Source of the DNA: Xestospongia muta
Lineage: Eukaryota > Porifera > Demospongiae > Haplosclerida > Petrosiidae
DNA length: 64,000 bases
Assembly (NCBI GenBank): GCA_963693285.1
Contig: OY848926.1
Span: 3,642,501 to 3,706,500 of the forward strand
Direction of reading: 5' to 3'
The notes beneath the pieces were generated by a model, which did not search any database, was not told the DNA's origin, and saw only the letters and a list, made by a program, of their open reading frames with translations. Below, in pieces: positions 13,018 to 27,062 of this stretch; the stretch's first letter is position 1; each line of letters starts with the position of its first letter. Both the position numbers and the translations under genes were made by a program.

Positions 13018-13637
13018 TGTAGGTGACAGCAGGAAGTCATGACTGTGTGCTCAAATCAATCCAAGAAGTGGAGGACTACATTCAAATGATTACTGAGGAG
13101 GATGAGTATTATGAAGAGGCACATAACAAGCAATATTGGGAGGGGATCAAGAATCAACTTCAAGAAATTGCTGAACTAACTTATCAGACAGAAAATTTTG
13201 CCTGTTGTTGTACTTTGGAATCCTGCCCTTTCCAAACTTTGAGTTTTCAGTCTCATTCTCATCCTCCTCCTTATTTACGTCGTTGTTCTGAACCAATGGG
13301 TTATTCTCCTCGTAATCAGAGAAAGGAGATCAGTTATGGAGGTTTTGAAACGATGTTTAAATCTAACAATGACTCTGACTTTGAAATGGAAGCTGAGGAT
13401 GAAGAAACCAAAGCTAGTACGCAATTTCAACGAGGTCGTGGTGTTCCATTGAGGCGTAAGAAAAACACATCAACTACTCAAAGAACATATAGATCTTCCT
13501 CAATAACAAATTCACTTGTACTATCTTCTGCTCCAGTGGAATTAGGAAAACAATCTTCTATGCCAGAAGAGTTAGAAACTCTTTCTCAAAGATGTGTGTT
13601 AACACTCCCATCAATGCATCGTTGTCGAATAAAATAA
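12931..13637 (+). CDS. Unrecognised acidic/serine-rich protein, 213 aa
   Basis: Two exons: 12931-12954, encoding only MDSVPRIT, and 13023-13637, in phase, for about 213 residues. The N-terminal third is acidic with helical potential (EVEDYIQMITEEDEYYEEAH). A small Cys cluster, ACCCTLESC, follows. The middle and C-terminal parts are Ser/Arg/Pro-rich and probably disordered (RGRGVPLRRKKN). No family is recognised. The acidic-then-basic pattern could suit a regulatory or nuclear protein, but that is only composition. The intron's pyrimidine tract is a pure CT microsatellite. The start is the only ATG giving a clean splice into the long frame. Confidence 0.65.
12987..13015 (+). repeat. CT microsatellite at 3' splice site
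   Basis: About 14 CT units form the polypyrimidine tract immediately before ctgctgtag and the exon starting at 13023. Confidence 0.9.
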
Positions 13638-13989
13638 AAAAAACTTTTTTATTTCTTGCACAATTTTGCTGTATTATAATTAATAATAATTGTATTTTTA
13701 TTATATAATAATTATTATTATTGCAAAAATAATATAAAAACATTATGCAATGACTCATAAAGGAAAACGTTATATAATAATTATATATATATATATATAT
13801 TATATGTCACGTCCTTATATGTGCCCCTCCCATATCATTGAAACTACAAAATAGTTAATTGTTGCTAATCTGTGTTATTCAACGTATTGGAATTCACGTT
13901 AGGCGCCACAACTACTCTATCAAGACATTGTCGTTCGCTAATACTAGTTCATCAAGGCGTTGTCACATAGTAAGTGTAAACCAACCAAC
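13638..13989. other. Intergenic, AT-rich
   Basis: Runs of A/T and an (AT)n patch near 13783-13802, then a more mixed stretch from 13860 that is probably the promoter and 5'UTR of the next gene. No gene seen. Confidence 0.6.
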
Positions 13990-14989
13990 ATGCAATCAGG
14001 TGTAACAGAAAATTTTAACAGAACTTTGCCTTCGGCTAATAGACTGTTGGTTAACAGCAGTAGTATGGATGACGATTTATCTCCCTGTCAACCAGAACCG
14101 ATCCTAAAAGAAAGGCTCTCTGAGAGCATTAGCAGTTTGCAGCTTAAAAAGGAAAACGAGAGGAGAAACAGCGTATCTTCGCTCCTAAGTTTCCAAAACC
14201 GTACAAGAGCTACTTCAGAGAGACAAGGCAGTGTGCCTAACTTACAAATCACTCAAAGTAGAGTCATCGGACGTCCAACCAGCAGTAGCCTGCACAGTAA
14301 TAGCTCCAAATACCGATCTTTGAAACTTTACCAGTACCTTGCTAATAAAGGAGACCAGTCCAGTAACAGTACCAGTGATCAACAATTGTCAAAATTAGAA
14401 GATGCTCTTACAAATATTCGAAGTCAACTAGTAAGCATTATTAGCCTGTATAAGCTAGTGATATAATAGTTTGTAGAATAGAGAAATGATTATATTACTG
14501 TTTCTTATGTAGAACAATTTAACTAAGGAAAATCGTTCAATGAGAGATCGTATTGTTTCACTATCAGAAGCTGTAACTGATCTAAGTTGTCGATGCAGTC
14601 CTCCAAAAGTTAACGTTGAGATTGTTGTTCACGACACAACTCAAGAACAATTGACAGTTCCCTACTGTAGTAAAACATTACCAATTGAACGAGTGCATAG
14701 TCAACCACCTTTACTTAATGGTTGGGGGTCTAGGGGGGAGAGTTCCGAAGACTCTAGTGATGAAAGTGAGAAAGTTACTTCTCAGGAGAGTAATCAGTTG
14801 GACTGGTTGGTTAAAGTGGAGTCTGGAGTAAATTTAATTGGAATGGATGGAGGAGCCAGAGTTCCTTGTATCATACTTGTTGAAGATGATAATAGTGAAA
14901 GTGACATTGAGGAGAAAGAAGAGATGAAGGATGATAGGATGGAGGAGGAGGAGCTTGATGAAGATGATGATGTTTTTGCCACCACATAA
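13990..14989 (+). CDS. Unrecognised coiled-coil protein with acidic tail, 306 aa
   Basis: Two exons, 13990-14430 and 14513-14989, in phase. The first 110 residues are Ser/Asn/Arg-rich and likely disordered. A heptad-like helical stretch spans the splice junction (DQQLSKLEDALTNIRSQL, then NNLTKENRSMRDRIVSLSEA), predicting a short coiled coil that would dimerise. The last quarter is Ser/Glu/Asp-rich, ending in a run of Glu and Asp. No known domain is recognised. The start at 13990 is the first ATG in frame. It may be a scaffold or centrosomal-type protein by shape only. Confidence 0.65.
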
Positions 14990-15711
14990 TGACAATAATT
15001 TGTTAATAATTGTCTAAAATTGCGTATGTTTATTTTTCATATCAATTAATCAATCAATTTCCGTGTCACTTGATCCAAATAATTATTGCTTGATTTCTTT
15101 TTTTTATAAGAAAATAATTGTTCAAACTTTTTACAATAATTGTAATACATTATTCAAATAATGTTATGTAATTTTTTGTAAGATTACTAATTGGAAGTAA
15201 TTGAATGGTAACTCTGTTATGACAAGTGTACTATGTAACTACCACCTTGAGGTTACATTATGATTAACTATGTATTATATTACCAGTGGAACACAATAGT
15301 CTAAAATGATCTAATATGAGACACACACAACAACATCTTAGGAATATGAACCAAGATGTAGGAGGGTACGCATAGTTACAATTCCAGTGGGATCTTTTAA
15401 CATTCATCATCATAAATGTATAATATTGTAACCAATATTGTAATGAGATCTAGTAATTGTATGCAAAATGTATTATTTGTATAAAAAGAGAAAAAAATCT
15501 GGGTAAATTAACAAATGCACTATAATCACATACAAACAATTTTCATAACAAGATAAAAATATAATTTCAAGTGTCTTTTTAGAACATAGTTGTAAAGAAT
15601 GAATGAGAAATTTATAATGAAATAAAGAGACACTACTAAACACATTTCCTATAATAAAACTTATCTTCCAAATCAATAATAAATTGTGAATTCTATCAGT
15701 AATCAACAATT
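14990..15711. other. Intergenic between convergent genes
   Basis: 722 bp of AT-rich sequence between two genes whose 3' ends face each other. It should hold both 3'UTRs. No supported coding region or RNA gene is seen. Confidence 0.6.
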
Positions 15712-18700
15712 TTATAATCTAGCACTTGAGAGATGGCTCTTTATAATCTCCTCAATACGCTGCACATAAGCATCTAAACGCACTTGGTTGCTTCGTAACC
15801 CGTTAATAAGGTCTTGAAATGTTAGGTGACTATCAGTCCAGAGTTGAAGTACATGTTCTCCTTTATCTACACGTTGGTTCTGACGAAGACTTTCAATTTC
15901 TAGTGTTTTTAGTAGATTAAGATAGCCACCCAGAGCAGCCCATCTATCACCCATATTAAGAGCTTTAGACAGCTCAACAAAAAATTCGGTAGGTAGCTAA
16001 AAAATGAAAAGTGACAGAAGTATATTACTTCATTGATTGATCCATCAATTAATTCATTCATTTGTTTATCAATCTACCTTCTTTTCCATAATCCTTGATC
16101 GATAAACAGGCAGTCCTGTCGAATCATCAGAACTAGCCATTTCTTCTACTTTATCAGCAACATTGTCAAGATGTAGCTCTCTGAGACCTATCATAGAAAA
16201 TCAGTAGTTTAGATTATCTAGAAAAAATAACTCACAATTAATGAGATCTTTAAATGTTTTTTGACTGTCTCTCCACTTTTGGAGAACTTTAGCACCTGGG
16301 TCTCCGGCAGTGCCTGTCCTAAGTAGCTGGATCTCATCAGATGATAGCAAGTTTAATTTGGCACCCAACATGACCCAGTTGTCATGGATATTTAACTTAC
16401 GACTAATTTCAAGGTTAAGATCAGATGGAATCTAAATAATGATGTACTATAATTATAAATGGGAATACAATATATTATTTATTATTAAGAAGGGAACTAG
16501 AAGTTTACAGGCTGCCAAATATTTTATCCATTACAAGTATAAGTCGTGGGGGCTTTTGTTTAACAGATAATTACATCATACTGTAACTATGCGTCATACT
16601 ACATGTAAAAGTACATATCGAAATGTATTTATTTGTACCTATGATCATGTGTTCTTTACTATATAAAGTACTTTATATAGATCAAATGTGCACTTTTAGT
16701 TAATAAACTCTACTATAATTACATCCATTTACTGTAACTATGCGTCATACTGTAAAGTAAGTATGTTGATAACTAACTGCATGTAAAAGTACATATCGAA
16801 ATGTATTTATTTGTACCTATGATCATGTGTTAGTTTACTATATAAAGTACTTTATATAGATCAAATGTGCACTATAATTACATCCATTTACTGTGGCTTG
16901 TACTACAAATTACAGTTTAAGGACAAAAGGAGGGCAATTGTAAAGGTCAGACAGTCTGGAGCCCACTTTGCAAATTTCTCCACATTCATAGTCTATTTTA
17001 GGTCATCATAACCTCTCTTTCTTTCTGTCATATCTAAATCTTTTTCCTTACCTCTTTCACCTCAGGGTCTTTAGCAGCCCAACTTCTCAATACTGCTGTC
17101 TTTCGACGATTTCCTGGTTCAGTGAGATGACGAGTAGCAACTAAGTGGTCTTGAGGGTCATCTTGTGAACATTTTAATTGAGCTAAATCCCATATGTTAC
17201 TTTGAGTGGTCTCCTTTGATAGATGTTCAGCTGGAATACGAAAACTCACTACTCTGTTGACATCAATGGTTTTGTTGTAGTATTTAGAGCCCAAGAAAGC
17301 CTTTGAAAGCTTGCTTTCAACAACATGGAGAAATTTAAGCCGGTTGGTGACCCTATCAAAAACATAGACAACAATAACATGCAATGACTATAATGGATTT
17401 AAAATATTACAGACATATGCATATAGATAATAATAGTGGTAATATAATAGGCACTGTCTGAAAATAATAACAATAATAACATCTTCTATGCTCGTCAGTT
17501 GAGGCATCTAATGAACCATTCATTACATGAAAGAAATTAAATAAATATTCATATATTGTGGCAGGAAGTAATAATCAAATTAAGTTTTCACAATTTAATT
17601 AACGTACTTGGCCTGGAATTCTATCATGTTTTGTATGGCACGATACTTGACCCAGACATCACACAAGAACTCGTCATTGTTGTCATCGTGGAGTGGTAGA
17701 ACAACCTCTGGAGAGTCAGGATTTAAAAAGCAAACTGGCTGAGCACCTTCTTTTAGAATGCTCTGCATAATGTGTGCAAGAATCTTGTGAAAAAGATGTA
17801 TTGTCATCGGGACATGTGTTGAGAACTGGGCATAGAGAACAGTTGAATCTTCAAACATTGTCTCAACTTTATCTTCATCCCAATTGTACAATGGCCAATC
17901 AGAGAGCTGATAGTGAAGTAAGAAAGGAATAAAGAATTTCTCATCACCGTTGAGTTTCCCGACAGAATAAATGATACTCAGATGTTCCATCCACCAAATG
18001 ACCAGCTGAAAATCCTTGATATTGTTAGGGTGGAGCTGATTAAAACTATGACGTAGGAGATTGATACTAATTAGAGGAAGATTACGTAAAAGAGGATCAT
18101 CAAAGACTTGGATAGCATAATTGCTAAGTTGAGCACAGTGGTTGAGGAGATCTGGAATGACAGAAGGCATTAACAGACAACCTAGAGAAAGAGAGAGGGA
18201 GAGAGAGAAAGAGGAAAAGGGGGGAGGGAGAAAACATTAATATTAAGAATGCATACATACATACATCATACCATCACAATGTCTTGAAATGCAGGCAGTT
18301 GAGTAAGCTGCCAATGTTTCATAGTAACCGGAAGGCAAATGGACGTGTTGGTGGTGATCAAAAAATGATTGAAAACGCTCACCCATAGTATATTTGGATT
18401 CCAACAAGGCACGATCATTATTGAGAGCAATATCAGAAGCAAGCTTTTGAAATTGTGGAAACGGCCGAAATACACTGTTGTGAAAATCACGTGCATAATA
18501 AAAAGACGATTTATAGAAAAGTTTGGTACAATTAGCGATACAAGAGCACAAATACTCACATTCTGCTGCACTGTTCTCTAAATCAAACAAGAGAACATAG
18601 CCCTGCTCTACAAACGGAATTCTCATTGTTTGACGATATCCACAAAGAATATTATTCAATATTCTGACACTTTCGAGGACATCATGTTGCATAACTGTCG

Positions 18701-21105
18701 ATCGATTATACATCCCAACAACAAACATGCGTTTGACTTCAGGAGATACGTAAGTGTGAATCAAGTTGACCCAGTAAAACAAGTTTTCATACTGGCACAG
18801 CGGGTTGGCAATCAGATCTTCTAGTCCAATGACTACCAAATAGACTCCACTTGATTTGAAATACAAATGTGTCATGAGTCTATCTAGGTCTGGATTTGGT
18901 AAATGGAGGATAAATCGATGCTGAGGTGCAGCCTCGGAGCTGTCCTGACGAGGTAAACTCCCTGGACTTAATGGCGAAGTCACACTGGGTATTTCAAATT
19001 CAGACCAGTGTTGTAGGTCAGGTAAATTTTCAAAACTCGACAATGGGACTTCAGCTCTTGACATGCATTTGTCGCTGGAGCTGATGCCTTTAAAGGAACT
19101 GCTACGACGTCTTACAGGTTGGGTGTGGTCTTTTTCACGATAATGAAGAGGGCTAACAGAATCACTTACTTCACTGATATCTTCGGAAGAAATAGAAGAT
19201 AAAAGGTCTTTTGTTTCATCAGTTATTGAATAAGAGGAATTTTGTGGGACAGAAATTGACCTCTTAAAAGCATTTCCAGGTCTGTTGGTCATTGGAATAT
19301 TTCCGTTCGAATGAGTGCTTTTGTGTAAGGAGTACACAGTACCTTCTGGAGTGATTGGTCCTTCTTCTGATAAAAGTTTATACAGTTGCTTACAAAGACG
19401 GTAATTGTCTCCAAGAATGAAGAGAGGAAGTGGTAAGAGGAGGGATTCTCCGGACGTATAAGTTTCCTTAGAAGAGGTTGGTCTAGTTTCAGGGTGAGAT
19501 ACAACAGATAAGGTCGAATGCCGAGTAGGTAGTTCTTGCAATGGAGGAGGATGATCAGAACGAGGACTTAAGCCTATGTCACGACTACTGTCAGTTTTAA
19601 TTTGCTCTTTATCATTGTGAACATAACGTAACATCATCTGGATGTGGTGATCTGGTAACTTTTTAAAGACATCTGTAACTTTTTCAATGTCCAGACCATC
19701 CAGTAATATTCCATTAATGGACTGTATGTGCGTGTAACGTGCCACACGAGAATAGAACTCGTATCGAAACTCTGTACTGATACTGTTTATGAGAACAATT
19801 CTAGTAAATGGTGCTCCTTCAGCCATCTAGAGAAGTAGAGTCACATACTGAAAGTACTTGTTATGAGGAAATGAGTCATAAAGGATAGTGTTTGGATTAT
19901 CATTAAAATTTATAAACTTCAACATGATGATAATCTAATAAGTACTTACATCTCTTGTCATGATAGTGAGTCCAAGTGAAACACGAGAAGATGGTCGGAA
20001 ATCTTCAACAAGTTTTGGGTAGACACTCCAGTAGGCATTATCACTTTCCATTGGTTTAGGTTGAGGTGCTAGAGAGAGAGAGAGAGAGTGAGTGAGATAA
20101 CATTGCACTGTTGAATTAGTGACCTGTTTAACTTTCACAATAAACATAAGGTCATATCATATTAGAGTCCATACATAAAACTCTTCCCAAACACACAACA
20201 AACACTGTTCACACTGCGTTATCTGAAAGGATGCTGTTGTCATGTGTTCAATAGAGATTATTAATTTACAAGTGTATTTACACAAGAATAGTGTATTACT
20301 AATCTGGCCACTGTGCATTTGTAGGTATAGTTATTAAGTATCAAATTAACCTATTGGCTCACACTAAGGGTAAAACAAATAAGCGCTGATGTGACTAATC
20401 ATCCTCTAGCATATAGTCCTGTGTGTCTGTGCAAGTATCTATCAATTCATCAATTCTATGTATATACATACCTGCAAAGACTCCTAAAGCTGATGCTGCC
20501 AATACAGAGGATGGCTTCTGTCCATCCAGCTTTAAATAGTGTTCCAAATAATGCCCAGCAATTTTTTGTCTGTTCTCCTTCTTAGTATAGATCTTTTCAG
20601 GAAGGACAACCACTACATTGTTAACGTGCAAGTTCCCTGTGCCCTGAGGTGTAGGAGTAAAGAAGTCAGCTTCCATTTGAGTGTTGTCAATAGGGCTCTT
20701 TGCTTTTCTTAAACCAAAACCTTTCTTACCACGATCACATGGAGGAAGACCAAAAAAGAGAAAGTGAGTGAAATTACGGCTTTTTACTTCTTCAAGCCAT
20801 CCTGGTTTAAAATAGCTTATGTAATCACATGAAAGTTTTTTGTCTTGGTACCAACAATAAACACTGTTAGCTTGATGCTGCCATCTGCGATCATCATGTA
20901 AAACACAAATACTGCGCAACCCGTCTTTTTTGCCTGCCTCGTCTTTCTTGCCCGTCTTGAACAGTCTGATCAATCTTTCTGTTTGTTTTTCTGCATCTTC
21001 GTTTGAAATTACTCCTTCAAAAGCAGACAGCAACGTTTGTGTATCACCGAGCTGACTAGACAAACTTTCGTTCGTTGGTGAGGCCGTCTTTCTAGGAGAG
21101 GCCAT
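15712..21105 (-). CDS. PDZ / Roc-like / COR / tandem Death-domain protein, 1257 aa
   Basis: Eight exons whose phases all agree: 21105-20472, 20068-19950, 19826-18272, 18181-17608, 17352-17052, 16431-16236, 16187-16078 and 15996-15712. Residues 1-235 are unrecognised. About 238-320 look like a PDZ domain (SLGLTI, then HIQSINGILLDG, then MMLRYV). About 382-670 resemble a Roc GTPase core (PLPLFILGDNYRLCKQL; GVYLVVIGLEDL; FYWVNLIHTY; FVVGMYNR) but lack the P-loop GKS/T, with a Ser-rich insert after the first strand. About 690-960 resemble COR (VIWWMEHLSIIYSVGKLNGD, FFIPFLL, VPMTIHLFHKILAHIM). Residues about 1062-1127 and 1164-1235 are two Death-type six-helix domains (KVLQKWRDSQKTFKDLIN; HVLQLWTDSHLTFQDLIN). 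DAPK1 shares Roc-COR-Death order but has kinase and ankyrin parts. It is probably a signalling or cell-death scaffold; domain calls are by eye. Confidence 0.8.
16581..16892. repeat. Intronic direct duplication carrying a 22-bp palindrome
   Basis: A unit of about 110 bp (16581-16693) recurs at about 16732-16872, the second copy holding roughly 30 extra bases. Each copy contains the perfect palindrome ctatataaag/tactttatatag, at 16659-16680 and 16838-16859. Both lie in the 620-bp fifth intron of the Death-domain gene. Confidence 0.85.
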
Positions 21106-21270
21106 TCTATCTTCTTTTCTGTGTAAGTTAAGTTATTTTTCTTCTGATTCTTGTATTAGTACCGGACAGTCATTCAAGAAGCAAGGAAATTCTTTTGTAC
21201 CGTATACTTAAGTAATTTCTGCAGTAAAAGTAATATTGAAATACCTGGGTCCACGAGTTCTTTTGTAGAG
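21106..21270. promoter_or_regulatory. Bidirectional promoter, Death-domain gene / GET4
   Basis: Only 165 bp separate the two start codons on opposite strands, so both promoters must lie here or overlap the 5' exons. No TATA box is evident. Confidence 0.55.
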
Positions 21271-23121
<1,851 letters not shown>

Positions 23122-23376
23122 TCAATATTAACAATATTAATTCTATTGATAGCAATGGAGCTGGTATTAAAGGTTCCTGAAATAAAATCTACTAGACCTG
23201 TCTATTAGCCTTTTGTCAGTCTATTTTTCACTTTATTATTTTCTTAAATCATTGTATTCATTTTCAAATGAGCTTTTATAAACAAAATTTACAATGTGAA
23301 TATAAGTTAATATTATCAGCAGAATGACATAAAATTTCATGTTATAGAGTCATTTCTGAAGTACTTATAAATGGAT

Positions 23377-26300
23377 TTATTCTTTTGAAGATTTTTTGAT
23401 TTTTTTCTTTGGTCTCTCATGTTCATCACGATGCTTGTGTTTCTTGTGATGCTTTACAGCACTTGCCATCACAGTATGAGCGCCATCTTTAATTGTTCGA
23501 ACTTTGTCCCTCTTCTCCTTATGTTTCTTTTTCTTTCTTATTTTTGTCATGGCTTCATCATCAACAGTAGATGATGGATCTAGTAAAGACATCTCCTTGG
23601 ACTGGACAATATTATCTTGTTGTCTAGAGACACCATTTTCTGCCTTATCTACTTTGAGTGACTCATATTCAAGTGTTTGTTGTTCCTTTGCTGTTGTTTC
23701 TGTATCTAATGATCCTACTTTATCTAACATGCCCTCAACAAATCCATTAACTTGAGGCTTCATTTGGCTTTCTACCTCTAGAGAAGGGGCTTCCCCATTA
23801 TCTAGTTTTGAGTGACTATGCTTCCTTTTCTTTTTCTTATGTTTGTGCTTTTCTGATCTCTCTCTGTCGCCATCTCTTCTCTTTCTTTTCATTCTCTCAT
23901 CTTTTTTATGCGAATGATGATGTCTGTGGCTTCTGGGCTTGGATTGTGGGGATTGTCCCCTGGGACTACGAGAACGTGAACGTAGGGGAGATGGGGATCT
24001 TGAAGACCAAGATGGTGAAGAGCGAGTACTGGTTGAAGAGAAAGAAACACTCCTTGACCGAGAACGGGTTTGTCCTCTAGTTCTGAGAAATCATCACAAA
24101 AATAATGCATTACTAATCTTTATCAACTCACAAATCTTGTAGTAGTTTTTGCTGTTGATAGAATTCTTCCATAGATAGAGGAGGTGGTGAATTGCGATTA
24201 CTGTTGTTATTAGCAACAGCAAGCAGTTCAGTTAGTCTAGCCATTGAGGCAGAATCTATTGGTTGAGCACTAAACCACAACATAATAAAATAAATATGTT
24301 TATCATAACATACATACCTCTGCAAAGGATTTGGTGGTCTTGGTGCCAAAAAGGGGTGTGTACCTGGTATAGAACCAGTCAAAGGGAGTGGTAAGCCAGG
24401 AAGAACAACAGGAGGGGCTTGAAGCGGAGGAAAAAGAGCAGGAGCAACCAGTGATGGTAGTGTGACTGTAGGATTACTGAAGATAGGTGGTGGAAGAGGT
24501 GGCTGCATAACAATGGGAGCTGTGATTGTAGAGTTAGGAAGAAGAGGAGCTATGGATGACTACAGTAAAAACAAGATAGATTTACAGTGGATGCTGCTGA
24601 CCTTTAATAACTGCAGCAGATGTAGTGATGATTGGTGGGGGTGGAGGTGTTGAACTGTTACCGGTTGAACCCACAGTAACTGGTGAATCCTGAACAAATT
24701 AACATAGATAAAATAAAAAAAATTCACTTTTCTTTAGCCTCACAATAACAGCAGGAGATGGTGTGCGTTGTTGACTTAGTACTTCATTGACACGAGGACT
24801 ATCACTCTGAACCTTAGTGTCTACTGTTAATACATTGTCAGTGCTAGCTAAGGAAGTGGTTTTTACAGCTAAAGAATCATCAAGTGATGAAGACTGAGAA
24901 GTAAGTGTTTCCTGACTGAAATTTGACGGTAAAGAAGATTGAGTGCTAGAGGTAGATGAGTGAAGATTAGATGTCATAAGAGGTTCTGTCTTTTCACTAC
25001 TATCTGTAGAAGAGACCATAATGGATGGTAGACCTCGAGCTACAGCAATACTTTTCTTCTCTGTCTGGCGGCTTTGAAACTTTGTAGCAGCCTACAATGT
25101 ATAGAGGAAACAAGTTACACAAGTAACGCAATGTCGGTGCTCGGGTTAAAAGAATGAGTCAAAGACAGCTAGCATAACTTAATTTTAAGTTCATTCAATG
25201 TGGTTTGTTGGTTACTGTCTAACTTAATATACTTACCGCTCTTAGTGATTTATTTGGAACCAGAGACTCAGGCGAGACATCAGTTTCTTTGCATGAATAG
25301 CATGTGAAGTCATTTTCCAGTAAATATTCTCTGATACCTGTAATAAAGAACAGGACTCAGTCTCTGAATACGTAGGACTCAGACCATTAACAAAAGACTC
25401 ACATTCATCACAAAAGCTCTCAGCACAACAAGGAATGATGACAGCATCTCGTACAAGTTCTTTACAGATACTACAGGTTAGCTCAGGAGGGATGGTCTCC
25501 TTTACTGGTTCCACTACAGGGGCCATAACCTTACGTTTGGATGAATCAGCAGCAACCCTTTAAGACACATGAAATGGCATGAATATTATTATATCAGCTC
25601 TTACAGGTCTACTGTGCGCACAACAACATTGCCAAATCGGTCCACCATAGCTCCAGGTATTGCTACATTAGAAGGAGCAACTGAAACATGAGAGGAAGGG
25701 ATACCAGACGACCGCTTCAAACGAAGGTTGTCGTATGCTGGATCCTGAAAGAAAACAAATCAATCGAGAAAGATCAGGAATGTGAACATACCCCATTGGT
25801 GGGACAAAATTTGATCCAATGACCTTTTTGTCCACATCTATGACAAATGTAGTTTGACGGTGGAGGTTTGACATTCATTGAAACAACATTTCCTCGTGGT
25901 TTGAATTTCGCGTAACTGAGAAAAAAGTAGAGCAGTATGTAGAAAATAAATAGCGTACTTAGCAGGATTAAATTCTTCACCAGCTTGGCTCATCATTGCA
26001 CGAACTTTGTCTTCCTCAGACGCATTTGCACCAGCAAGATCACCAGTCTAGCAAATAAAAACGCTGTTCCAACCCAACTCATTTTATTAAAAATACTTTC
26101 GATGTAACTAGATAACATTACCTTTTTAAGTTGCTCAGCTGATAATAATGGCATATCCTACAATAGCCAAGATGTCGATGAAAAAGATGGAGGATAACAT
26201 TGAAGGCAAAAACTAGTCTACAACTACAGTTACAGTTTTAAAAGTGCATACATTCAGTGTCAATCACCAACTCCGCAAAACCACAACCTATCCTTACAAA

Positions 26301-27062
26301 ACTGATATACAAATCCTAGACATTACAAATAGTATACAATACACAACTTAGACAAACATGTCCTCTGTTAAGTTGAATGCCTTTTTTACTCAAAGATTTT
26401 ACTTCCTTAAATACTACCGTCACAAACCGACCACGTTATCCGTGTAATTATAGTAAATCCAGAATAATCAATTAATATTATAACAATACTGTTTATTTTT
26501 TTGCCATGATACACATAAATGTAATGATAAGATACATATACTACTACCTGAGGAAGGGTGGGATCTTTGAGCCTAACACAGAAAGGAAAAACAAACATCA
26601 AAACATAATAACAAGAATAAAAATAGACTGACTGTGTCTTTGGAAGTTTTTGTTGCGCAAGTTTAGGTTTTCTCATAATAATAACTGAAGTATTTCTGGG
26701 AATCAATGTAGCATCATCAGAATAAACTGTAAGAAAATATGAGAAAATTGTCATTTACAGGAAGTGAATTGACATTTGACCTAAAAACCACAAGATAAAT
26801 TCCTTGTAGTAGAAAATACATGGATACACATTGTTATAGTTAATTAATGCCACCCCTCCCCTATTATCACACAAAATTATAATTGTCACAAACCTTTCTT
26901 CGTTTGAGCCTCCATGATTTCCAAAGTAAACTGATCATTGACATTCATCTTCTTCAGTGACATGATTTTCTCTCTCAGATCAGCCACAGAGATTTGTAGA
27001 CCATCAAAGGTCACTTTGTCAAATTCTAATGCACTTTTAAACTTGTACCGTATACAAGACAT
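23377..27062 (-). CDS. RBBP6: RBBP6-type E3 ubiquitin ligase (DWNN, zinc knuckle, RING)
   Basis: The start at 27062 reads MSCIRYKFKSALEFDKVTFD, the DWNN ubiquitin-like domain that opens all RBBP6/Mpe1 proteins; the next exon continues YSDDATLIPRNTSVIIMRKP. A CCHC zinc knuckle (CHRCGQKGHWIKFC) is encoded at about 25800-25860. A RING/U-box follows at about 25240-25510 (LTCSICKELVRDAVIIPCC, then SFCDEC). The rest is Pro-rich, Ser/Thr-rich, then RS-like and very Lys-rich, ending KKSSKE at 23377. Family roles are pre-mRNA 3'-end cleavage/polyadenylation and ubiquitin transfer in the nucleus. Roughly a dozen exons are present; exact borders in the Pro-rich middle are not fixed here. The protein is shorter than the human one. 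Confidence 0.92.

Noticed and set aside
14794..14985. Minus-strand poly-Ser frame
   Set aside because: Antisense of the Glu/Asp-rich tail of the coiled-coil gene.
16659..16680. 22-bp palindrome as a transcription terminator or telomere-like site
   Set aside because: It lies in an intron, is duplicated with its flanks, and has no U-tract; a repeat explanation is simpler.
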